This document shows, one piece after another, positions 1 to 7,143 of a DNA stretch of 34,991 nucleotides. Every line of letters begins with the position of its first letter. The first letter of the stretch is position 1. The notes beneath the pieces were generated by a model. The model ran no database searches and was not told where the DNA came from. It saw only the letters and a program-made list of their open reading frames with translations. A program made the translations under genes and the position numbers. The stretch lies in the IMG/VR virus record IMGVR_UViG_3300024520_000261, positions 1-34,991 of that record. One strand, written 5' to 3'. The DNA is from a virus.

Positions 1-194
1 TATTTCAATTCTCCAAAGGAGTTCCTCTACTTTACCTTTTATACCTTGTCTTTCCCCATCAATGCTCAATTCTAAGAACTGAGATGGAGGAGCTGTAGGC
101 TTGGATAGCCTAGTAGGATAATGAGTTTACCCTAGTAGAACCTTCCCCCAAGAACCGACTTCTATGTAAACCCTACTCCCATATTTATATATTA

Positions 195-225
195 CCACAC
201 TTTTTACTATAATTTGTGTGGATAA
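195..225 (-). promoter_or_regulatory. Perfect DnaA box beside a TATAAT element, within a small inverted repeat
   Basis: TGTGGATAA at 217-225 is the exact reverse complement of the high-affinity DnaA box TTATCCACA. It overlaps the right arm of an inverted repeat, CCACAC (195-200) and GTGTGG (216-221), whose 15-nt spacer contains TATAAT at 208-213. A protein bound here would cover that -10 element or its start site. An origin or autoregulatory role is inference. Confidence 0.5.
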
Positions 226-256
226 ACCTCTTATATTTAGTCTTAGAATATGTTAT

Positions 257-262
257 TATAAT
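257..262 (+). promoter_or_regulatory. Candidate -10 element for the first gene
   Basis: TATAAT at 257-262 would place the transcription start near 269, within the left arm (265-277) of the inverted repeat and 36 nt before the ATG at 305. No good -35 hexamer sits 16-18 bp upstream, so the promoter is weak, activator-dependent or wrong. The alternative is TATAAT at 208-213 with TTATAT 17 bp upstream. Confidence 0.35.
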
Positions 263-264
263 AG

Positions 265-277
265 TTAGTAAGTGGTC
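265..277 (+). repeat. Left arm of a 13-bp inverted repeat flanking the first gene
   Basis: TTAGTAAGTGGTC at 265-277 is the exact reverse complement of GACCACTTACTAA at 807-819. The arms lie just upstream and just downstream of the coding region 305-796. They could be paired operators, or they could let the two ends of the mRNA base-pair. Confidence 0.75.
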
Positions 278-304
278 GATATTAAAAAATAAACATAAAA
301 AATT

Positions 305-796
305 ATGGATAAAGCATACGATTTTGGTAATTATAAATCAGATGAACTAACTAAACCTCGTGACCTATGTTGGGATAACTGGGCAAAGTTTGATAAAGTT
401 GGCGATTCTGTTCAAGGGTTTATTCGGGACGTGTTCTATCGTGGTAGTGAGGGACAATTCTCTCCACAACGAGGAATCACATTAGAACAACCAAACGGAG
501 AATTTATAAATGTTGGTATTAAGCATATCAGCTTTGTATTAGCTAAGACTAACAACCTACACTTAGGAGACCCTTTGACTGTTGTACTTGAAAAAGAAAT
601 TCCAAACGCAACTAAAGGTTATAGTCCTACAAAGCAGTTTGCTTTCTACGGAAAAGAACTTGACGAGAATCTTGGTAACAAGACTGTACTAGACCTAGAA
701 CTTGAAGACAAAAAAGCAGGAGAAATCACGGAGGAAGAAGCAGGTAGTGAGTTCACTATTGATTCTCCAAGTGAAGAACCAACTCCAGCAGAGTAA
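305..796 (+). CDS. Small acidic-tailed protein, possible OB-fold single-strand DNA-binding protein
   Basis: 163 residues. I do not recognise a named family. The first 130 residues alternate short hydrophobic and polar stretches expected of a beta-barrel: GDSVQGFIRDVFY, then GITLEQPNGEFINVGIKH, then LGDPLTVVLEKE. The C-terminal 35 residues are Glu/Asp-rich and disordered-looking, ending EEPTPAE. A beta core plus acidic tail, placed first in a replication module before primase and helicase, suggests a single-strand DNA-binding or replication-accessory role; this is inference from composition and position. No Shine-Dalgarno sequence precedes the ATG, and the leader is A/T-only. The gene has its own terminator, so it is a separate transcription unit bracketed by the 13-bp inverted repeat. 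Confidence 0.8.
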   Translation: MDKAYDFGNYKSDELTKPRDLCWDNWAKFDKVGDSVQGFIRDVFYRGSEGQFSPQRGITLEQPNGEFINVGIKHISFVLAKTNNLHLGDPLTVVLEKEIPNATKGYSPTKQFAFYGKELDENLGNKTVLDLELEDKKAGEITEEEAGSEFTIDSPSEEPTPAE

Positions 797-806
797 ATAA
801 AAAAAA

Positions 807-819
807 GACCACTTACTAA
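807..819 (-). repeat. Right arm of the 13-bp inverted repeat
   Basis: GACCACTTACTAA at 807-819 pairs with 265-277. It falls between the stop codon (796) and the terminator hairpin (825-856), so it would be in the 3' untranslated part of the first gene's mRNA. Confidence 0.75.
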
Positions 820-824
820 GAAAA

Positions 825-856
825 GCACCTATACTCGTTATATAGGTGTTTTTTTT
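825..856 (+). terminator. Rho-independent terminator after the first gene
   Basis: The stem CACCTATA (826-833) pairs with TATAGGTG (841-848) around a 7-nt loop and is followed by a T-run to 856. The T-run continues directly into a DnaA box at 855-863. Confidence 0.85.
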
Positions 857-863
857 ATCCACA
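855..863 (+). promoter_or_regulatory. Perfect DnaA box upstream of the primase gene
   Basis: TTATCCACA at 855-863 is the consensus high-affinity DnaA box. It lies in the 93-bp gap between the first gene and the primase, about 23 bp upstream of TATAAT at 886-891, close to the expected -35 zone. It may recruit host DnaA for replication initiation or regulate primase transcription. Confidence 0.5.
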
Positions 864-885
864 AGAATAGTTCGCAGAAATGGTG

Positions 886-891
886 TATAAT
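886..891 (+). promoter_or_regulatory. Candidate -10 element of the replication operon
   Basis: A perfect TATAAT at 886-891 predicts transcription starting near 898, seven bases before the ATG at 905. An ATG at 890 overlaps this hexamer and would not be in such a transcript. No clear -35 hexamer is present; the DnaA box at 855-863 occupies that region. Confidence 0.45.
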
Positions 892-904
892 GTATTCATA
901 CATT

Positions 905-1840
905 ATGAATATAAATGATACTAATAATATAGTAGATTGGTTTACTCGCAGAGGTATAACCGAAAAAACATTAAAAGATTTTGATGTTTCAGTAAACGAT
1001 GTATCAATCGTAATCCCAGTTCATAATGAAGAAGGGATTTTTCTTTATAATAAATACCGAAGACTACCTCATATATACAAAGGACCAAAGTATACATACG
1101 ATACAGGAGGTAAGGCTCAGTTGTACGGACAGCAGAACTTAAAGAAGTCAGACCGTTTTGTAATTACAGAAGGTGAGATGGATTGTTTAGTTCTTAACTC
1201 ACACCAGATACCCGCAGTTTCTTCAACAGGAGGTGCAAATACATTCTTTCCAGAATGGGTTGAGCTTCTAAAAGATAAAGAAGTAACAATATGTTTTGAT
1301 AATGATGAGCCAGGAGGAAAAGGAATGGCACGGATGTATAAACTCTTTCCAAATGCGAAGTTTGTCTTTGTTCCAGAAGACTCAAAAGTAAAAGATATTT
1401 CAGACTATTTCAATAGAGGCGGGGACGTTCATAAACTAATGAAAACAGGTATTCACTTTGATTCTTTAGTTGATATTGAAAAGAATATGAACGAAAGGAA
1501 CGCTAACTGGCAACAAACTTATTTCCATAAGCAAGTAATAAAAGATAACCTACCAGAGCCAACACCTACCAAAATAACTATCCCAAGAAAGAATCTTGAT
1601 GAGCTTGAGCGTGCAAAAGATATTCCAATTAGTTCTTTAATTAGTGTACCAACTCACGGAGAGAATAAGAATAAAGTTAATTGTCTTTGGCATACAGAGA
1701 ATACTCCATCAATGCATATCTATAAAAAGACAAACACTTTCTACTGCTGGGGTTGTGGTAAGCACGGTGACTCCGTAGAAATAGCTATGAAAGTTCACAA
1801 CATAACCTTTGTTGAAGCCTTAGTATTATTAAACAAATGA
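905..1840 (+). CDS. TOPRIM primase with C-terminal CHC2-type zinc finger (permuted domain order)
   Basis: Probable replicative primase, making RNA primers. Numbering is from the upstream in-frame ATG at 890 (316 residues); I prefer the ATG at 905 because 890 overlaps a TATAAT. Residues 14-90 resemble the N-terminal lobe of phage T7/Twinkle-type primases (RRGITEKTLKDF, YNKYRR). A TOPRIM domain follows: ITEGEMD with Glu94, then FDND with Asp137 and Asp139, the metal-binding acidic pair. The last 60 residues form a zinc finger with Cys265, His268, Cys286 and Cys289 (CLWHTENTPS, CWGCGKHGD), matching the DnaG zinc domain. In DnaG and T7 gp4 the zinc domain is at the N-terminus; here it is last. 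The gene ends in TGA overlapping the next ATG by four bases, so translation is coupled. Confidence 0.85.
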   Translation: MNINDTNNIVDWFTRRGITEKTLKDFDVSVNDVSIVIPVHNEEGIFLYNKYRRLPHIYKGPKYTYDTGGKAQLYGQQNLKKSDRFVITEGEMDCLVLNSHQIPAVSSTGGANTFFPEWVELLKDKEVTICFDNDEPGGKGMARMYKLFPNAKFVFVPEDSKVKDISDYFNRGGDVHKLMKTGIHFDSLVDIEKNMNERNANWQQTYFHKQVIKDNLPEPTPTKITIPRKNLDELERAKDIPISSLISVPTHGENKNKVNCLWHTENTPSMHIYKKTNTFYCWGCGKHGDSVEIAMKVHNITFVEALVLLNK

Positions 1841-3060
1841 AACTACAAGAATTAAAAACTAAGCTCCGAGAAGTTCTTTATATAGAAGATGAAGGAGTTA
1901 TAGACATTATTCTTGCTTCAATCATTTCAAACTCAATAGCGAAGACAGACCCAGTCTGGCTTATGCTTGTCGGACCATCCTCAGGAGGTAAGTCTCAGCT
2001 TCTAAGACCTTTTGCTGTAGCAAACCCAGACTTTATCCACAGGGTAGACGACTTAACAGAGAACTCACTTATTTCAGGACAGAAGACAGAAGAAATCTCA
2101 ATCCTAGCTAAGATAAAAGAGAGAGGAATAATTCTTATTTCAGACTTCACAGTTATTTTCTCAAAATCACCAGAGACAAGGAACGCAATACTTTCACAAC
2201 TACGAATGGTATTTGATGGAGAATATACAAGACACTTTGGAAACAGAGCGCCTTACACATGGAAAGGACATCTCGGAATAATCGCAGGAGCAACTCCAAG
2301 TGTTTATAACAGGATGTCAGAAGTAGCAGACATGGGAGAGAGGTTTATCTATTACAGATTGAAACCTTACGACCAGAAGAAAGCTATGGATAAAGTTAAG
2401 AAAAACACGCTTACTGCGAGAGAAATAGACGAAGTTGTATCTGAAAGTTACGAAGGATATATAAAAGCGGTAGTAAATACTTTCAATGAATCATCTGAAT
2501 CAATAGTTGTAGAAGAAAGCGTAAACGATATGTTATCAGAAATTGCAAGTTACTGTACGCAGCTCAGGACTCCTGTTCATCTTGATTACAAAGGTTTAGT
2601 TGATGAGATACCAGTACAGGAAGCGTCTTTCCGTGTATTCAAACAACTAAAAGCACTTGCGCACTCCCTAACTGCTATGCAATTCAATGAAAACGGAAAG
2701 ACTAGCTTATCAAAGGATAAAATAGAAGCATTACAGTGGACAGCTTATTCTTTAGGAAGTGAGGAACGAAGAAAAATGGTGAAAGCAATTCTTGAAACAG
2801 AACAAGCTCAGGTAACTATCAAAGACATAGCTTCTTATGTTGGTTTAGAGTTGGAACCTACAGAAAAGTATTTGTCACAATTAACAGCCATTGGAATATG
2901 TAAAATGCACGGGTCGTTAGATGAAATATCCTCCACTACAAAAAGGTATTCTATCAGTAACCCAGACTTTGAGAAGTTTGTTAGTGGTATTGAGTTTAGT
3001 TCAGATGATGTAGAAGAGGGAAGTATTGAAGAAGACATTATTAGTAAATTAGAAGGATAA
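1837..3060 (+). CDS. AAA+ ATPase, probable replicative helicase or loader
   Basis: 407 residues. Walker A is GPSSGGKS at residues 46-53. A Walker B-like strand GIILISD lies at 97-103, ending in Asp instead of the usual Asp-Glu. A sensor-1-like stretch GIIAGATPS spans 147-155 and a candidate arginine finger GERF is at 167-170. Residues of roughly 335-375 (VTIKDIASYVGLELEPTEKY) look like a winged helix. This order suggests an AAA+ motor with a C-terminal DNA-binding domain, possibly MCM-like. It starts inside the primase stop codon (ATGA), consistent with primase and helicase being made together. The exact role, helicase or loader, is inferred from the neighbours. A perfect DnaA box sequence lies inside the gene at 2033-2041. 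Confidence 0.75.
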   Translation: MKLQELKTKLREVLYIEDEGVIDIILASIISNSIAKTDPVWLMLVGPSSGGKSQLLRPFAVANPDFIHRVDDLTENSLISGQKTEEISILAKIKERGIILISDFTVIFSKSPETRNAILSQLRMVFDGEYTRHFGNRAPYTWKGHLGIIAGATPSVYNRMSEVADMGERFIYYRLKPYDQKKAMDKVKKNTLTAREIDEVVSESYEGYIKAVVNTFNESSESIVVEESVNDMLSEIASYCTQLRTPVHLDYKGLVDEIPVQEASFRVFKQLKALAHSLTAMQFNENGKTSLSKDKIEALQWTAYSLGSEERRKMVKAILETEQAQVTIKDIASYVGLELEPTEKYLSQLTAIGICKMHGSLDEISSTTKRYSISNPDFEKFVSGIEFSSDDVEEGSIEEDIISKLEG

Positions 3061-3061
3061 T

Positions 3062-3256
3062 ATGCATATAGAAGATTTTGGAGTTCATGAAAAGTTCTTG
3101 GAATGGTTAGAAAAACAATCAGACCGAGACGACCCAATAGGAGACTTGGCGGAAGATTACAAAAGAACAGAGTTAGGTTTTATTCCTTACAGGCGACTAG
3201 ATAGTTCAGCACGAGGGGTGTTTGGTGACGCAGTAATTGAATTCTTAAAGAGATGA
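3062..3256 (+). CDS. Small protein of unknown function in the replication operon
   Basis: 64 residues, acidic N-terminal half and basic C-terminus, no recognised motif and no membrane segment. It is preceded by AAGGA about five bases before the ATG, one of the few Shine-Dalgarno-like sequences in the window, and starts one base after the AAA+ gene ends. Its TGA overlaps the helicase ATG by four bases, so it is part of the translationally coupled replication series and may be an accessory to either neighbour. Confidence 0.75.
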   Translation: MHIEDFGVHEKFLEWLEKQSDRDDPIGDLAEDYKRTELGFIPYRRLDSSARGVFGDAVIEFLKR

Positions 3257-4485
3257 AAAACTACAAACACCAACAGGACATACTAGAAAAGAATCCTGAC
3301 AAGCGAGGATTGTTTCTTGGGACTGGTTCTGGTAAGACGAGACTTGCTTCTTTATTGGCTAGAAGTAACACCCTAGTAATCTGTCCGAAGACGGTACGAG
3401 ATGCGAAGACTTGGGAAAGAGAATGGGTAAATGTAGGAAATGACATTGATTATTTAACAGTAGTAAGTAAAGAACAATTCAAAAAACTCTGGCGAGACTT
3501 ACCAAGATACGACACAATAATAGGAGATGAAGCTCATACTCTTGCAGGAGTGCAACCATCAGAGTATCAAAAGAACTATAAGAAGTTTCCAAAGAAGTCT
3601 CAGATTTATGAAGCAGTAGAAAGTTATCTTGAAGAACATAAACCAGAGAGAATTTATATGCTAACGGCAACACCTATTCCAAATCCTATGGTTGTGTACG
3701 GTTTGGCAACTTTACTTGGATATAAGTGGAGTTATCCACAGTTTAGAGATACGTTTTATTTTGAAAAAAGCCGTAACATTTGGCTTGTAAAGAAGACATT
3801 AAAACACAAAGAAAAACTAGCGACAGTTGTAAATCACATCGGGGAGGTTGGACGGCTCCAGGATTGGTTTGATGTCCCAGACCAGACCTATAAGACACAT
3901 ACGGTAGAAGTTACTAAAGGACAAAATGACTGTGTAATGGAGCTGCAAATGCTATATCCTGACCCGTTAGTTCAGCTTGGTAAAAGACATATGTTAGAAC
4001 AGGGTATTTTTGAAGAGGTATTTCTGAATGAGAATAAGACACAAGCGATTGACTCTTACGTTCAGGAGTTCGGGAAGGTGGTTGTTTTTGCCCGTTATAC
4101 AAAACAAATTGAACACTACGCAGAGGTGCTAGGAAAGAAATATGAGGTACTTACGCTGACAGGAAAGACAAAACACAGACAACAGTTATTAGAAAAAGCC
4201 AATAGCTTGAAAGAGGTTGTACTCATAGTTCAGAGTCAAATTAGTGCAGGTTGGGAAATTCCAGAGTTCCCTTGTATGATTTTTGCTTCCGAGTCTTACA
4301 GTTACATTGACCGTGAACAAGCCGAGGGACGTATCCTCAGGGCGAACAAGTTGAAAAAGAATTTGTATGTTACGCTTGTAGCAGGAGAAATTGACAGACG
4401 AGTAAGAACTACTATTGATACTAAAGCAGACTTCGTAGAGAAGATGCACGCAGAAAATATATGCAATCAAAAGAAGCTAATATAA
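3253..4485 (+). CDS. Superfamily 2 DNA/RNA helicase (SNF2/DEAH-like)
   Basis: 410 residues, a compact SF2 helicase. Motif I is GTGSGKT at 23-29, motif Ia-like LVICPKTV at 41-48, motif II DEAH at 92-95, motif III LTATP at 137-141. The second RecA lobe carries VVVFARYTKQ (276-285) and motif VI QAEGRILRA at 356-364. It hydrolyses ATP to translocate on or unwind nucleic acid. It lies between replication proteins and a nuclease, which points to replication restart or recombination. The C-terminus overlaps the next gene by 25 bp. A perfect DnaA box sequence lies within it at 3732-3740. Confidence 0.9.
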   Translation: MKNYKHQQDILEKNPDKRGLFLGTGSGKTRLASLLARSNTLVICPKTVRDAKTWEREWVNVGNDIDYLTVVSKEQFKKLWRDLPRYDTIIGDEAHTLAGVQPSEYQKNYKKFPKKSQIYEAVESYLEEHKPERIYMLTATPIPNPMVVYGLATLLGYKWSYPQFRDTFYFEKSRNIWLVKKTLKHKEKLATVVNHIGEVGRLQDWFDVPDQTYKTHTVEVTKGQNDCVMELQMLYPDPLVQLGKRHMLEQGIFEEVFLNENKTQAIDSYVQEFGKVVVFARYTKQIEHYAEVLGKKYEVLTLTGKTKHRQQLLEKANSLKEVVLIVQSQISAGWEIPEFPCMIFASESYSYIDREQAEGRILRANKLKKNLYVTLVAGEIDRRVRTTIDTKADFVEKMHAENICNQKKLI

Positions 4486-4844
4486 CACCAAAGGTAATGA
4501 AGTGGTTTGCAGGAACTGCAATTACATCTTGCCCATTTGAAATTAAACATACGTTAGGTAAGAATAGATTTACATTATCAAAACTAAGTGAACACCAACG
4601 GAACTGGTTACGTGCGTCTACTACTGAACGAGGAATAACTTATAAGTTGGTAGATGCGAACATCGGGTTTCAACCCTTTGATTGTATACACTACAAGAAC
4701 TCTCCCGCTTACGTTATCATCGTGTACCCTACAACAACCTGTGCAATTCATATCAAGATGATTATGGCTTGGAAGAAGCCGTCTATCACAGAGAAAGAAG
4801 CAATAAGCATTTCAAGTTTCATACGACTTACAGAGGAGCTATAA
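4461..4844 (+). CDS. Probable PD-(D/E)XK-family nuclease, Holliday-junction-resolvase-like
   Basis: 127 residues. The arrangement CPFEIKHTLGKNRF (about 24-37, with the E-x-K pair) then LSEHQRNWL (42-50), then GFQPFDCIHYKN and AYVIIVY matches small phage and archaeal endonucleases of the PD-(D/E)XK fold. These cut branched recombination or replication intermediates. The context after primase, ATPase and helicase fits. It begins inside the helicase gene (25-bp overlap). A second in-frame ATG at 4497, after AAAGG, would give a 115-residue product and is a plausible alternative start. It is the last gene of the plus-strand replication module and runs into the shared terminator at 4847-4870. Confidence 0.65.
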   Translation: MQSKEANITPKVMKWFAGTAITSCPFEIKHTLGKNRFTLSKLSEHQRNWLRASTTERGITYKLVDANIGFQPFDCIHYKNSPAYVIIVYPTTTCAIHIKMIMAWKKPSITEKEAISISSFIRLTEEL

Positions 4845-4846
4845 AA

Positions 4847-4870
4847 AAAACCCCTAATTAAAGGGGTTTT
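4847..4870. terminator. Bidirectional terminator between replication and late operons
   Basis: AAAACCCCT (4847-4855) pairs perfectly with AGGGGTTTT (4862-4870) around a 6-nt loop. A-runs precede and T-runs follow the stem, so it can stop transcription from both sides. It is the meeting point of the plus-strand module ending at 4844 and the minus-strand operon ending at 4873. Confidence 0.85.
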
Positions 4871-4872
4871 CT

Positions 4873-4944
4873 TTACGCTTCTTCTGGCTCTTCTGTAGCT
4901 TCTTCTTCAACTACAGGTGCATCTGCTTGTGGTTCATCTACCAT
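4873..4944 (-). CDS. Tiny acidic peptide gene at the end of the late operon
   Basis: A 23-codon frame (MVDEPQADAPVVEEEATEEP then EEA) lying between the CHAP-like hydrolase and the bidirectional terminator. Ten of 23 residues are acidic and three are proline. The codon choice looks like its neighbours and it fills the gap almost exactly, but it is short and has no ribosome-binding sequence. It could also be a remnant of an acidic C-terminal tail. Confidence 0.4.
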   Translation of the reverse strand: MVDEPQADAPVVEEEATEEPEEA

Positions 4945-4972
4945 AGTATTGTTAGTTAATTGATAATTACTT

Positions 4973-5446
4973 TTACTCAGTAAAAGCTAAATTTAATGCT
5001 ATTACTTTCTTCTCAACTGACATCGCACCCACAATAGCTGGGTCGTCAAATGTAATAGCTCGTTCTGTAAATTTTCCTTTCTTAAAATTCGTTTCTGTTA
5101 TCAATACTGCTTTCGGAAATCTGTGTTCAACGTAACTTACATGACCTACTCCATTATAATTCATGATAAGTACATCTCCAACTTCCACTTCTTCAAGACT
5201 CTTATTAGGCACTTGAGTTATCGCATCTCCTGATATCTTTAACTGCTTCACAAACTGTAAATATAAGACACAGGAGGTTAATACTGTCAGCTCAGGTACT
5301 TCTTCAACTTCTATCTCTGCTGCTGCCAACGGCGATTCTAGTGGCTCTGGTAGCTCAATAGACCTCTCTATGTGGTAAATAGGTCCATATACTACGTTTG
5401 TGGCGGGAGGTTCTGGCGGTAACAACATCGCCAATAGTGAAAACAT
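4973..5446 (-). CDS. CHAP/NlpC-like cysteine hydrolase, probable endolysin component
   Basis: 157 residues. A short hydrophobic N-terminus (MFSLLAMLLPPEPPA) is followed by a Glu/Pro-rich linker to about residue 52. The catalytic domain has Cys59 (LTSCVLYLQFV), a GDVLIMNYNGVGHVSYVEH stretch with His102, and ITETNFKKGKFTER near 116-129. This spacing (Cys, about 40 residues, Gly-His, then Glu-x-Asn) is that of CHAP-type peptidoglycan amidases or endopeptidases. The role inferred is host wall degradation at lysis or entry. It starts two bases after the holin-like gene, and is the last sizeable gene of the lysis cassette. Confidence 0.7.
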   Translation of the reverse strand: MFSLLAMLLPPEPPATNVVYGPIYHIERSIELPEPLESPLAAAEIEVEEVPELTVLTSCVLYLQFVKQLKISGDAITQVPNKSLEEVEVGDVLIMNYNGVGHVSYVEHRFPKAVLITETNFKKGKFTERAITFDDPAIVGAMSVEKKVIALNLAFTE

Positions 5447-5448
5447 GA

Positions 5449-5682
5449 TTATTCTTTACCAGCAACCATCACGATTTTCATGATAAGTCCTGCAAGTCCG
5501 TAAATTCCTCCTCCGACCATACCTGCGTATGATGCTAAGTTGATGATATTTGCTTGTGTGATTTCAATTCCAAATAAATTTAATGCAAAGAACATTATCA
5601 AAGATGATACTGCTGTAATTCCTCCTCTAATTGTTTGTGAAACTTTTGCTGGGTCCTGACTACTTGCTAACCATTTTTTCAT
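5449..5682 (-). CDS. Holin-like small membrane protein
   Basis: 77 residues with two predicted membrane helices: GGITAVSSLIMFFALNLFGI (about 20-39) and INLASYAGMVGGGIYGLAGL plus following residues (about 47-72), separated by a short polar turn, with a charged N-terminus and a short charged C-terminus. Two-helix proteins of this size next to lytic enzymes are typically holins, which permeabilise the inner membrane. It sits between the amidase and the CHAP-like hydrolase. The leader is A/T-only (AATAATAATATG). Confidence 0.75.
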   Translation of the reverse strand: MKKWLASSQDPAKVSQTIRGGITAVSSLIMFFALNLFGIEITQANIINLASYAGMVGGGIYGLAGLIMKIVMVAGKE

Positions 5683-5686
5683 ATTA

Positions 5687-6310
5687 TTATTTTCTTAAAC
5701 TTTTAATAATCTGTATTAAGAGAGCGACTATCTTTTTATACGCTGAGACTTGTGCTTCTAATTCCTCCCGTGTCGGTAATTCTACTTGTTGAGGAATGAT
5801 TCTTTTAACTGCGTTTATGATACCTGTTGTCGCTTTCTGTGTATCGTACAATGTCATGTCTTCATTGTTGGTAAGGTAACAAACTTCCAGTAATACAGAG
5901 TCGCATTTCAGTTTACGTAACCAACCAAGACTTCCTACCCATGTAGCACTATCGTGCCGTGGTCCTCGGTTCCTGAAGCCAGTAGCTTTCACTACTTCAT
6001 CTACGAATGTTATCGCCAACTCTTTCTCTCTGGCGTTACTGTAATAAACTTCTGTACCTCCAACAAAAGAATTGTTGTGAGAATTAAAATGTATTGAAAA
6101 TGCGAAGTCATGCTCCTCTGCTCTTTCGTTTACCCATTTAATACTGTCTCTTAGATTAAGATTGTCTGGTACAAATAGAACCTCTACAAACTTCTCTAGT
6201 TCTTTCTTTACAGCGTAACCAAGCTCCATAGCTAACTCACTCTCCTCATGTTCAGCATGAACTGCTCCTGAATCGTTTATATGGTGACCGTTGTTCAAAA
6301 TTATTCTCAT
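5687..6310 (-). CDS. N-acetylmuramoyl-L-alanine amidase (Amidase_3 family)
   Basis: 207 residues. A zinc amidase that cleaves the bond between the sugar and peptide of peptidoglycan. The N-terminal NNGHH gives His9 as first zinc ligand, the EE around residue 22-23 is the likely second, SIHFNSH gives His74, and LLEVCYLTN gives catalytic Glu142. All four family landmarks are present. The last 35 residues (after about 172) are helical and may be a targeting tail. The start codon overlaps the stop of the papain-like gene (ATGA, 6307-6310), so the two are co-translated in the lysis cassette. Confidence 0.9.
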   Translation of the reverse strand: MRIILNNGHHINDSGAVHAEHEESELAMELGYAVKKELEKFVEVLFVPDNLNLRDSIKWVNERAEEHDFAFSIHFNSHNNSFVGGTEVYYSNAREKELAITFVDEVVKATGFRNRGPRHDSATWVGSLGWLRKLKCDSVLLEVCYLTNNEDMTLYDTQKATTGIINAVKRIIPQQVELPTREELEAQVSAYKKIVALLIQIIKSLRK

Positions 6311-7143
6311 GATATAAGTCTTCTTATTAGTATTAATAGTTTACCAAGCCAAGACGCTAATGCCCATTCCTTCCTGTTGAGAAGTGTTTTTGCTTCTTCT
6401 GGTGACATATCTACCAACATCATAATTCCAAACCTATCTGCAAAGGTGTTGATTACACTCCTGCTCATAAGGTGTTTGCCTTCCTTTCCAGCTTCCTTTC
6501 CGTATGAGTTCACCACTATCAAACCGTCCTCGTTGTAACCTGTAATGAACATCATGTGACCAAAGCCGTTCTTCTCTGCACCAGTTAGTATGTAATCGTT
6601 CACGCTCCAGCTAAAGATAACTCCAGTTGCTACTGCTTGTTTACTCTCTCTGAACTTCCATATAGACGCTCTTATATTATCAAAACTATCGTATGGTCCT
6701 GTTACTTTGAAATAACTTTTCTTCTTGTGTTTAAGTGCTTCTTGTTCGTATTCTTCTGGAAAGTTCTCTAAACTTCTGTGTTCACTTGAATCAGCTAGTC
6801 TAATCTTATCTGAAACTTTTGAATCCTCTAAAGCACCGTACTTAGTATGAGCTTTCATCGCATCTCTCATAGTCTGACCCCAAGCATCTGGGTCTCCTGA
6901 GATAGCTTTGGATAGTGCGAATGAATACTCTGGGTATAAATCAACTCCTTCTTGTAGTTCTGACATTCCGCAACTAGCGTATGCAGAACAGAAGTCTGAA
7001 CCTCCTTGATTCTTTATAGCTCTTGTCTCCAGTTCAAATGACTCTGGTAAATCCTCTAACTTTGGTAACGAGAATAAAGCACCGAGTTGAAAATCTCTTG
7101 GGTCTTCTTTTAATTCTCTTAATCCAAATTTATCTTTTGACAT
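6307..7143 (-). CDS. Papain-like (C1A) cysteine peptidase
   Basis: 278 residues. The N-terminal IKNQGGSDFCSAYAS carries the oxyanion Gln46 and the catalytic Cys52 of papain-family enzymes. GHMMFITGYNEDGLIVVNSYGKEAG carries His196 and Asn212, completing the triad in the expected order and spacing (quoted region is residues 195-219, split here only for reference). A basic/hydrophobic C-terminal helix (WLGKLLILIRRLIS) could bind membrane. Papain-like enzymes are uncommon in phages; here it is transcribed directly before an amidase and a holin-like gene, so a role in lysis or in cutting a host surface protein is inferred. It overlaps its upstream neighbour by one base (TAATG). Confidence 0.8.
   Translation of the reverse strand: MSKDKFGLRELKEDPRDFQLGALFSLPKLEDLPESFELETRAIKNQGGSDFCSAYASCGMSELQEGVDLYPEYSFALSKAISGDPDAWGQTMRDAMKAHTKYGALEDSKVSDKIRLADSSEHRSLENFPEEYEQEALKHKKKSYFKVTGPYDSFDNIRASIWKFRESKQAVATGVIFSWSVNDYILTGAEKNGFGHMMFITGYNEDGLIVVNSYGKEAGKEGKHLMSRSVINTFADRFGIMMLVDMSPEEAKTLLNRKEWALASWLGKLLILIRRLIS

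Larger units (their letters stand above)
1..304. other. Non-coding control region at left edge
   Basis: No gene with a standard start is supportable here. A perfect 6-bp hairpin lies at 96-112 (TAGGCT/AGCCTA, 5-nt loop). The octamer CCTAGTAG recurs at 109-116 and 131-138. Two TATAAT hexamers (208-213, 257-262), a DnaA box (217-225) and one arm of a long inverted repeat (265-277) follow. A minus-strand frame is open from about 117 to the left edge and reads like protein (with a stretch GKVEELLWRIEI), but it has no ATG and only a possible TTG start. It may be an edge fragment of a divergent gene. A plus-strand frame is also open from 1 to a TAA at 73-75. Confidence 0.5.

Noticed and set aside
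890-904. Upstream start (ATG at 890) for the primase
   Set aside because: The codon overlaps a perfect TATAAT (886-891), so it would not be transcribed from that promoter; the ATG at 905 is a better start. Not fully excluded if transcription begins further upstream.
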